Shown piece by piece: positions 1 through 5,489 of a stretch of DNA of 5,489 nt (positions are counted from its first letter, which is position 1; every line of letters starts with the position of its first letter). The notes under the pieces are model-generated. The model was not told the DNA's origin. It saw only the letters and a program-made list of their open reading frames with translations, and ran no database searches. The DNA comes from Saprospiraceae bacterium (GTDB lineage Bacteria > Bacteroidota > Bacteroidia > Chitinophagales > Saprospiraceae), in assembly GCA_020852155.1 (NCBI GenBank), contig JADZBJ010000288.1, positions 1 to 5,489 on the forward strand. Direction: 5' to 3'. A program made the translations under genes and the position numbers.

Positions 1-796
1 GACGTTGTGCCAAACACTGATCGGCGAATTCAAAAAATTTTCCTTCCCGAACAGCAACCTCAACACGGTTACCCTCAAGGCGGAAGCTTTCACCGCAGCC
101 GTATTATTGAGATTATCAGCCAGCCAAAACAAATCGGACGAAATTAATCAGCAACTGCAAACCGTTGAATCACTCGACCCTCAAACACTGGCTGCCCTGC
201 GCACCACTTATCTCGAAATTTCAAACAATCGCTTTAACAAGACCTGGACGCAAACCGCAACAGGCGAAAAAATTAACCTCAACATCACCCTGACGCCCAT
301 TGATTCGTTGCGCAACAAAGGCGCTCAAATCAAAGCCACTCCATTGGAAGTAGCGGTATATGGCGGTATTCGGGTAAAAGCGGGCGTAGGCCTGGCATTT
401 GCACAATATTTCAATCGGCCGCAACAATATTTTGTGCGTGATTCTATCCTGCAATCCAACAATAAAGATGCGTTTTCGCCGACCATAACCTCCTTTGTAC
501 ATTTTTATGCCCCAAGCCGCCGTGCTGTTTCACTGGCTGGTTCGTTTGGCGTAGGTTTTCCGATAGGTGGCGGGGAATCCCTGCAATCCGTTTCGTTTTT
601 CCTTGGGCCAAGTCTCGTTTTCGGCAAAAACGAGCGTATTATCCTCAGCGGCGGCCTCGTCGGCGGCAAGGTTGACCGACTTTCACAGGGCTACAAAACC
701 GGCGACGTTTACTACTCAGACGCCAATCAAGCGCCCACCGAATCGGTTTATGAACTGGGGTATTTCCTGGGATTTTCTTTCAGCCTGTCGAAGTGA
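1..796 (+). CDS. Putative outer-membrane beta-barrel protein of unknown function (5'-truncated by window edge)
   Basis: The reading frame is open from the first bases to a TGA at 794-796, giving 264 visible codons. No signal peptide or convincing start is present (the first possible start is a TTG at 5), so the true N-terminus lies upstream. The first ~95 visible residues are mixed alpha/beta. From about residue 110 there are alternating hydrophobic, Gly- and aromatic-rich segments separated by polar turns, for example around YGGIRVKAGVG, GSFGVGFPIGGG and FFLGPSLVFG. The chain ends in GYFLGFSFSLSK, with the alternating pattern expected of a final membrane strand. I recognise the general style of Bacteroidota proteins with a C-terminal barrel domain but not a named family. 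It converges with the caspase gene, so co-transcription is not expected. It could instead be a periplasmic beta-sandwich protein. Coding status is secure; the barrel assignment is moderate and the function unknown. Confidence 0.8.
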   Translation, partial: TLCQTLIGEFKKFSFPNSNLNTVTLKAEAFTAAVLLRLSASQNKSDEINQQLQTVESLDPQTLAALRTTYLEISNNRFNKTWTQTATGEKINLNITLTPIDSLRNKGAQIKATPLEVAVYGGIRVKAGVGLAFAQYFNRPQQYFVRDSILQSNNKDAFSPTITSFVHFYAPSRRAVSLAGSFGVGFPIGGGESLQSVSFFLGPSLVFGKNERIILSGGLVGGKVDRLSQGYKTGDVYYSDANQAPTESVYELGYFLGFSFSLSK

Positions 797-829
797 TTGT
801 TGGATTGGTTAAACCCTGCCTGAAATCCT

Positions 830-920
830 GTCATCCTGAGCGCCAGCGAAGGATCCGGCACCCGCAAAGTGGATATGTTCACAACTGCCTGGTCAGATCC
901 TTCACTGCGTTCAGGATGAC
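830..920. repeat. Imperfect inverted repeat of the dispersed 'HPERSEGS' type between convergent genes
   Basis: The left arm (830-855) and right arm (896-920) are reverse complements over 10 outer bases (GTCATCCTGA) and 8 inner bases (GAAGGATC). The middle differs: GCGCCAGC in the left arm, ACGCAGT in the right arm read in reverse complement. The 40-base loop has no strong structure. Translated, the arms give CHPERQRR on plus and CHPERSEGS on minus, peptides I know as frequent artefacts of a widespread bacterial repeat. It sits 33 bases past the plus-strand stop and 37 past the minus-strand stop, so a transcript from either side would fold it. No T-run follows either arm, so it is not a classical intrinsic terminator, though it could slow polymerase or protect 3' ends. 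The left arm has one extra base relative to the right. Confidence 0.85.
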
Positions 921-957
921 AACTGCTCAGGTGAGGGCTTCCCAACCAACTCAACAC

Positions 958-3900
958 CTACTTCTGAATTATTTTCATTACTTCCTCAAGCATTGATTCG
1001 ACCAGGCCATTCAGGTCGCTTTTTTTGCCTTTAATGACAAACTCGCCCTGTATTTTTTTTCCATTGAACAACCTGGCTGTTACGTCCACGGCATCGCCTT
1101 CCACCGTATAGCGGCCCTTGAGCGACCAGGCATTTTCAAATTCACTCCTGTCAACATAAACGATTTCTGCCTGCGCGCCTTTGGCGGTTAATCCCTGTAA
1201 ATAAGTTGCCAGCAAATTGCTCAAGCCCAATTCGTCGTCGAAAGTGTTTTCGTCCTGAAAATTATTTCGGACAAACACGGGCTTTGCCGCCGCTAAAGGA
1301 ATTTTCACTTTGCTGTTCACCACGCCAATATCAAAACTGGCGCCACTGCTCGGAAAAGCCAGAATTGGTGTCTGAATACCGCCTACACTTTTGGCCAGTT
1401 CAGGCACCTTGTCGCGTGAAAACTGAAACAACCGCATCACATCCACGCGCGGATCGGTTTCATCTATCGCGAACCCACTCATGCCCAGCAACAAACTGTA
1501 CGTCAGCAAGCCTTGTCCGTACTCGCTGGCTTCATAGCTCACTTTGTCCGCCGCGCTGCCGGTCAGGATGAACATACCTGTACGGTCTTTCATCCGGTCA
1601 AATGCGCGAATTTGTTCCGGGCTAAGGTCTTTTTTGACGAGCGAAGCAAAATCTTCAACCACCTTGCCTGAGTTGCAGGCATCGAATATCAGCACCCGTT
1701 TTTCGGCGGGTATCTTGCTCATCCACGTCGTTAGTTCGTTGGAAGAAATGGTGTATTTGTTCCGAATTTCGGGATCGCTGAGGTTTTCAGTAGCAATATC
1801 CCTGGTCAGGTAATAGAATTGAGCGTTTTCGGCAGTGCCATAATTAACGCCATGACCAGAAAAATACAGCACCAGAATATCCTTTGATGCCGTTTTGGTC
1901 AATCTTTCAAACGCCGCTTCAATATTGGCCTTGGTCGAGATACCTTCCGGCGAGGCCGCACCCGACTGCAATAACTCGACTTTGACATTTTCCTTAAAAA
2001 GTTCTGCGCCGACAGCCTTGATGGCCTCGGCCATAGCGCTGGCGTCTTTATCCGGAAATCGCAAATCAAGTTTTTCGCCGGCATAATTGGAAGTACCAAT
2101 CATGAGCGCATACAGGGTTGGAGGGCCGCCGCCGAGTTTACCGGGCGCCTGACTGCCAGAGCCGCTGCCTTTTGCGCCTTTAGGGTTGTAGGGAAGTACA
2201 TACCCCTGACTTTTCAACCAACCGTCAGCGTTGTAGGCGCGGAGTTGCAGGTCATTGATGGTGTCGAAGTGAATGAACTGCCTGAACCCGGTCAGGTCTA
2301 TGTCCAGTTTTTCCAGTCGCTTGGGATTAATGTCGAAGGCGCGCTCCTGTCCATTGATAAAAAGGCTGACTTTCCCGATACCACCGTTTTGTTTTTGAAG
2401 TTCGATATGCAGTGTATCAAGGTGAATGCGTGCTTTTATGACCGGATAAAGCGGCAGATCAGCAAATTTTGGTACGGCACGAAGCGGCTCCTCAGAAAAC
2501 CCCAGGAGTTTGCTGAGCAAACCCGGTTCGTAGTAGCGTTCTTTGAGTTGACTGAGTTCAATCGCCTGGTTTTCGACCACGAAATATAAAAAATTCATGC
2601 CACCGGGCGAGGCATCGAACATACCATCAGGACTGACGACTGCCCAGTCATTTTCGCCAAACAAGACAATTTGAGCAACTTCCTGGCCGTTGGACACATT
2701 CCAGATGCGGGTAGTCTGGTCAGAAGACGTCGTGATAAGCCAACGGGAATCCTTTGAAAAACGAGCCGCATGAATTCTGCCTTGATGCCCTTTTAGCGGT
2801 CTGACGAATTTCAGTTCGGGCAAAGACCAAAGGGCAGTTTTTCCATTTTCATCACCTGTGACCAACAATTTCCCATCCGAAGAAATATCCAGAGCAGTCG
2901 GGAAACCAAGCCCTGTAGTCCCCACCTCCTGACTGCGAATCTCACGAAGTGTTTCAATATCCCAGAGCGAAATAGAGTCCTCATCGGCGATGGCTATCGT
3001 ACGGCTGTCCGGCAGTATTTTGAATTCGGAAGCGGCGCCCCAGGTTATTTTTCGCGGCGGGTCGGCGGCCCGTCCGGCCTGAAGCGACACTAATTGTATA
3101 CCTCCTGTATTACTAAAGATATTGCTAAAATTCATGGCTAACACCTGAGCATTGTCGGAAATATCCATCCGCGTAGAACCGAAAGTATCTTCACTGACAA
3201 GTGTGTCCATTTGGGTCGTATCGCGCAGATCGAACGCCACCAACAGCGGCGTGAATTTGTACAATTTCGAGTCGTCAGGCGACAAACCTAAAGCTTCGAC
3301 AAACCCCGGTACAGGCCACATAGCGCCTTTTCCTTTATAAACGCCAAGCGGTTTGCCACTCCGCATTTCCCAGGTTCGGGCGCTGAAATCTTTGGCGCTG
3401 GTAGCGATAAATGCGCCATCCCTGCTGTATTTCACATTAGTGATAGCGTCTGTATGGCCTTTAAAAGTTCGGAGCGGAAGCCCGGGCGGAAAATGAATTT
3501 GCTGAAGCAAATGACCTGTAGAAATAACACACTGTTTGCCGTCAGGCGAAAAATCAGCGCTATGAACACAGCTTGCCACAGCCCTGAATAAATCTTGTTT
3601 AAAGGACTTGGTCGGTATATCCCAAAGTTCCATGCTGCCATAGGCATCTACAATGGCATGGCGGCTGTCGGGACAAAACGTAATCCCTATCGTAGCCAAT
3701 AATGGCGGGCCGTTATAACTGGAATGGATAGTACTCAGACTTGTGTATCGTTTACCACCCAGGCTGTCTGCATGGAATATATTTACTTTGTTATCGGTCG
3801 TCAAAATGGCGTAATAGCGCCCGTCAGGCGAAACAAACCCTGAAAAGCCATCCCATGTTCGGAGTACCTTTCCTGTTTCGGCTTCATATAGTTGAACATT

Positions 3901-4581
3901 CACGAAAGAAGCACTGGCCAACAGGTTTTTTCCGTCCGGCGAAAAGGATATATTGGCCAGCGGGAAAACCTTGACAGAATTATCGGCATCGGCGACTTTA
4001 TTAGGAAAGGCGTTGCGCAACCGGCCCGTTTCGACACTCCATACGCGGATATCCGGCCCATTATCGGAGGTGGCTATATGCTTTCCGTCAGGAGAAAAAG
4101 CAAAATCTGCCAGTATTTGCGGAGCGGAAAACTTCTTTTTGAATTTGCCTTCGGCAAACGACCACAACCTGACAATCGAATCCTGATCGGCCATAACCCC
4201 CAGATTAAGGCCATCGGGCGAATACCTTAGCCTGAATATCTTTTTTTCCGCCGTAAATAACAGGGTTTGCTTGCCCGTCCAAACATCTACGAGGTAAGCA
4301 TTGCTATCCACTGCCGCAACGAAGTGTTTGCTGTCCGGTGAAAACTCCAGATGCCTGCAATACCCTTCTTCATGTGGATAGCTGCGCAACTGACGGCCTG
4401 CAGCATCCCAAAGTATAAATGCGTTTTCGCCCCCGGCTGACAGGTAAAATTGCCCGTCGGGCGAACAGGTATATTTTTGAAGCGCGCCACTGTGCCCGGT
4501 AGGTACGACAAGCGTCGGTTTTTGCGCTAATAAAACAATATTGAAAAGGAGCAGGAAGAAAGCAATTCTGAAAGGGAGCAT
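958..4581 (-). CDS. Exported WD40 beta-propeller / caspase-like peptidase (C14) fusion protein
   Basis: 1207 residues, ATG at 4579-4581, TAG at 958-960. Residues 1-20 are a signal peptide (Arg5, then FFLLLF...VLLA). Residues ~22-640 carry 14 blade-like units marked by SPDG-type turns (such as CSPDGQF, FSPDGKHI, FSKDSRW) and LW/VW strand ends, enough for two seven-bladed propellers. Residues 641-700 are a conserved linker (ENDWAVVSPDG, LKERYYEPGLL). Residues ~711-800 are beta-rich and ~801-820 a Gly/Ser hinge. The caspase fold spans ~823-1075 with His910 in YFSGHG and Cys969 in FDACNSG; Asp967 of the DxC motif fits a basic-P1 metacaspase-like pocket. Residues ~1113-1207 form a small alpha/beta domain resembling TolB-N/FlgO-like modules (tentative). 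By family knowledge this is a cysteine protease with a ligand- or protein-sensing propeller; periplasmic location is inferred. No T9SS tail or further membrane segment is seen. The start is preceded by A-rich sequence without a Shine-Dalgarno. Substrate unknown. Confidence 0.95.
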   Translation of the reverse strand: MLPFRIAFFLLLFNIVLLAQKPTLVVPTGHSGALQKYTCSPDGQFYLSAGGENAFILWDAAGRQLRSYPHEEGYCRHLEFSPDSKHFVAAVDSNAYLVDVWTGKQTLLFTAEKKIFRLRYSPDGLNLGVMADQDSIVRLWSFAEGKFKKKFSAPQILADFAFSPDGKHIATSDNGPDIRVWSVETGRLRNAFPNKVADADNSVKVFPLANISFSPDGKNLLASASFVNVQLYEAETGKVLRTWDGFSGFVSPDGRYYAILTTDNKVNIFHADSLGGKRYTSLSTIHSSYNGPPLLATIGITFCPDSRHAIVDAYGSMELWDIPTKSFKQDLFRAVASCVHSADFSPDGKQCVISTGHLLQQIHFPPGLPLRTFKGHTDAITNVKYSRDGAFIATSAKDFSARTWEMRSGKPLGVYKGKGAMWPVPGFVEALGLSPDDSKLYKFTPLLVAFDLRDTTQMDTLVSEDTFGSTRMDISDNAQVLAMNFSNIFSNTGGIQLVSLQAGRAADPPRKITWGAASEFKILPDSRTIAIADEDSISLWDIETLREIRSQEVGTTGLGFPTALDISSDGKLLVTGDENGKTALWSLPELKFVRPLKGHQGRIHAARFSKDSRWLITTSSDQTTRIWNVSNGQEVAQIVLFGENDWAVVSPDGMFDASPGGMNFLYFVVENQAIELSQLKERYYEPGLLSKLLGFSEEPLRAVPKFADLPLYPVIKARIHLDTLHIELQKQNGGIGKVSLFINGQERAFDINPKRLEKLDIDLTGFRQFIHFDTINDLQLRAYNADGWLKSQGYVLPYNPKGAKGSGSGSQAPGKLGGGPPTLYALMIGTSNYAGEKLDLRFPDKDASAMAEAIKAVGAELFKENVKVELLQSGAASPEGISTKANIEAAFERLTKTASKDILVLYFSGHGVNYGTAENAQFYYLTRDIATENLSDPEIRNKYTISSNELTTWMSKIPAEKRVLIFDACNSGKVVEDFASLVKKDLSPEQIRAFDRMKDRTGMFILTGSAADKVSYEASEYGQGLLTYSLLLGMSGFAIDETDPRVDVMRLFQFSRDKVPELAKSVGGIQTPILAFPSSGASFDIGVVNSKVKIPLAAAKPVFVRNNFQDENTFDDELGLSNLLATYLQGLTAKGAQAEIVYVDRSEFENAWSLKGRYTVEGDAVDVTARLFNGKKIQGEFVIKGKKSDLNGLVESMLEEVMKIIQK
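1101..1136 (-). repeat. Direct repeat, copy 1: coding for the conserved C-terminal motif of the intact caspase gene
   Basis: This 36-base stretch encodes the N-A-W-S-L-K-G-R-Y-T-V motif (residues ~1150-1160) of the intact protein. It matches 4791-4826 at 30 of 36 positions by direct alignment, in the same orientation. The similarity reflects homology between the two genes rather than a mobile repeat. It could support recombination that removes the intact gene. Confidence 0.7.
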
Positions 4582-4647
4582 TGTTTTATTGTTTTTGCCT
4601 GAACTATCCGCTATGTCCAGTAGTGAACTTGTTTTTTTCGTCGTTGC

Positions 4648-4895
4648 TTAATTATCTACTTTTGCCCAAACTGCCTCCAAAATAGCCTCTGCAAGGCCGT
4701 TTACATCACTTTTCTTGCCCTCTACCGAGAAATTGTGCTGCGCTGTTTTGCCTTTAAAAAGCCGCCCCGTTACTTTCACTGCTTATCCCTCTACGGTGTA
4801 GCGCCCCTTGAGTGACCAGGGATTTTAAGTTGAGGGGTTTGCCCTGCGAGCGGCAGCGTAAGAAATATAAAAAGAAGGAAATAGATTGTTTTCAT
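4648..4895 (-). pseudogene. Internal-deletion relic of a second exported WD40-caspase paralogue
   Basis: Reading from ATG at 4893-4895, the first ~26 codons give a fresh signal peptide (MKTIYFLLFIFLTLPLAGQ) followed by TPQLKIP. This parallels the start of the intact neighbour, where Q20 is followed by KPTLVVPTGHS. The sequence then runs, in another frame, into the family's C-terminal tail: N-P-W-S-L-K-G-R-Y-T-V-E-G, a TAA at 4783-4785, then 44 codons to TAA at 4648-4650. Those 44 residues align without gaps to the last 44 of the intact protein, 23 identical by my count, and the motif before the stop matches at 12 of 13. About 3.4 kb of propeller and protease is absent. Two lesions are visible: the frame-breaking deletion and the in-frame stop. 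In the initiating frame translation ends at TAG 4791-4793 after 34 residues. Divergence from the neighbour indicates an old paralogue, not a fresh copy. Product function is presumably lost. Confidence 0.87.
4791..4826 (-). repeat. Direct repeat, copy 2: C-terminal motif in the relic gene
   Basis: Partner of 1101-1136 with 30 of 36 bases identical in the same orientation. It lies exactly at the deletion junction of the relic. Its left part encodes the W-S-L-K-G-R-Y-T-V tail motif, while its right end overlaps bases also readable as the signal-peptide side's I-P-G-H-S. Confidence 0.7.
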
Positions 4896-4971
4896 AGAAC
4901 AAATATCGTCGCCTTTTTGGTTTTTTGAAAAAATATTGGCTATACAAGGCTTTATAGCAAAGAACAGGCAC

Positions 4972-5008
4972 AAAAAAACCCTGTGCAGCATCAAAGCCGC
5001 ACAGGGTT
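4972..5008 (-). terminator. Rho-independent terminator of fusA
   Basis: On the minus strand, AACCCTGTGC (5008-4999) pairs perfectly with GCACAGGGTT (4986-4977). The stem can extend by three inner pairs (GGC with GCT, one of them G-U), leaving a six-base loop. Seven T residues (4978-4972) follow at once. It begins 25 bases beyond the EF-G stop codon. Stem length, GC content and T-run make it a strong intrinsic terminator, and it separates fusA transcription from the relic and caspase genes. Confidence 0.88.
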
Positions 5009-5033
5009 AACTTATTCATCAAAAAGAGCAGAA

Positions 5034-5489
5034 TTACTTGCCGCCCTTTGCTTTTTCAATGATTGCCTTGGCGATGCCATCGGGCGCCGGAGCGTAGTGG
5101 CTGAATTCCATCGTTGAAGATGCGCGACCGGAAGTCAGGGTACGCAATTCTGTTACGTAACCGAACATCTGTGACAGCGGCACTTCAGCCTGGATAGCAA
5201 CTGCGCCACCCATACGAGTTTCCTGGCCTTTCGGCAGACCGCGGCGACGGTTGAGGTCACCGATAACCGAACCTACGTATTCTTCAGGTGTGATCACTTC
5301 CAGTTTCATGATTGGCTCCATCAGTACCGGCTTGGTAGCAGGCGCTGCGGCGCGGAAACCTTCTTTGGCACACAATTCGAACGCGATTGGCTTCGAGTCA
5401 ACGGAGTGCATACCACCGTCAAATACACGAACTTTCATCGAGTCAATGTTGTAACCGGCGAGAATACCGTTTGACATCATCTGAACGAA
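5034..5489 (-). CDS. fusA: Elongation factor G, C-terminal part (runs off right edge)
   Basis: 151 codons plus TAA at 5034-5036 are visible; the frame is open to the window edge (FVQ precedes the first visible Met), so the start is outside. EF-G is the ribosomal translocase GTPase and also acts with RRF in ribosome recycling. The visible part is the end of domain IV plus domain V. The domain IV tip loop reads GGMHSVDS, with a His at the position equivalent to the decoding-centre His583 of E. coli. Domain V carries PVLMEPIMKLEV, GDLNRRRG, EVPLSQMFGYVTELR and TSGRASSTMEFSHY, all family signatures, and the chain ends in a short Gly/Lys tail. The GTPase domain is not in view, so a specialised EF-G paralogue cannot be excluded. 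It is closed by its own terminator with no ribosomal-protein gene downstream, unlike the str operon order I expect in Bacteroidota (fusA then rpsJ). Confidence 0.96.
   Translation of the reverse strand, partial: FVQMMSNGILAGYNIDSMKVRVFDGGMHSVDSKPIAFELCAKEGFRAAAPATKPVLMEPIMKLEVITPEEYVGSVIGDLNRRRGLPKGQETRMGGAVAIQAEVPLSQMFGYVTELRTLTSGRASSTMEFSHYAPAPDGIAKAIIEKAKGGK

Noticed and set aside
748..996. Short overlapping ORFs on both strands (748-957 minus, 793-996 plus) containing CHPER peptides
   Set aside because: They are translations of the inverted repeat at 830-920 and overlap the ends of two solid genes; there is no family support and no translation signal.
1206..4230. Several 60-120 codon ORFs opposite or out of frame inside the caspase gene (e.g. 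1206-1571, 2245-2589, 3892-4230 on plus)
   Set aside because: All lie inside a 1207-codon frame with clear domains; their sequences show no recognisable domain and look like shadows.
3270..4470. Recurrent CCGTCAGGCGAAA-like strings on the plus strand at irregular 100-150 base spacing
   Set aside because: They are the antisense of the SPDG-K/R turns of the WD40 blades, so they are protein repeats and not a CRISPR array or regulatory DNA repeat.
4582..4647. Candidate promoter for the caspase gene (TAGTTCAG about 17 bases before the ATG)
   Set aside because: Only four of the six fixed positions of the Bacteroidota TAnnTTTG element match and no clear -33 element lies at the right distance.
4900..4907. 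GATATTTG on the minus strand just before the relic ATG as a -7 element
   Set aside because: It is one base off the consensus, but it lies only five bases from the start codon and has no TTG-type -33 partner; transcription would begin at or inside the ATG.
4791..4994. Longer version of the relic ORF starting at 4994
   Set aside because: That start lies inside the fusA terminator loop; the signal-peptide Met at 4893-4895 is the sensible start.
5251..5454. Plus-strand 67-codon ORF opposite fusA
   Set aside because: It is antisense to conserved EF-G domain IV/V coding sequence, with no independent support.

Overview
The window looks like a Bacteroidota chromosome segment, most likely from the Saprospiria/Cytophagia side of the phylum. 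Three things point there: EF-G residues typical of that group, A-rich translation starts without a clear Shine-Dalgarno, and a secreted WD40-caspase fusion of a kind common in those genomes. Base composition is close to balanced. The assignment is from memory of protein families; no search was run.

Layout, left to right. (1) Positions 1-796, plus strand: the C-terminal part of a protein of unknown function ending in what looks like an outer-membrane beta-barrel; its start lies outside the window. (2) 797-957: a short gap between converging genes, holding an imperfect inverted repeat of the dispersed type often mistranslated as 'HPERSEGS' peptides. (3) 958-4581, minus strand: a 1207-residue exported protein with a signal peptide, about 14 WD40-like blades (possibly two seven-bladed propellers), a conserved linker, a beta-rich domain, a Gly/Ser hinge, a caspase-like peptidase C14 domain with an intact His910/Cys969 pair, and a small C-terminal alpha/beta domain. 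(4) 4648-4895, minus strand: a 248-bp relic of a second gene of the same kind, in which the signal-peptide end has been joined directly to the C-terminal end with the whole propeller and protease missing. (5) 4972-5008: a strong intrinsic terminator. (6) 5034-5489, minus strand: the C-terminal 151 codons of elongation factor G, running off the right edge.

How it fits together. fusA is a housekeeping gene closed by its own terminator. Downstream on the same strand there was apparently once a tandem pair of exported WD40-caspase genes. The first collapsed by internal deletion, leaving its start region and tail; the second is intact and its start lies 66 bp beyond the relic's stop. The plus-strand gene converges on the pair from the other side and shows no evident functional link.

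The most notable observations are the deletion relic, whose junction can be placed near a short sequence shared by the two ends of such genes, and the single-polypeptide layout of the intact gene, a sensor-like double propeller joined to a caspase and apparently exported. WD40-caspase fusions are known as a class; the relic and the C-terminal module it helps delimit are the less explored parts.
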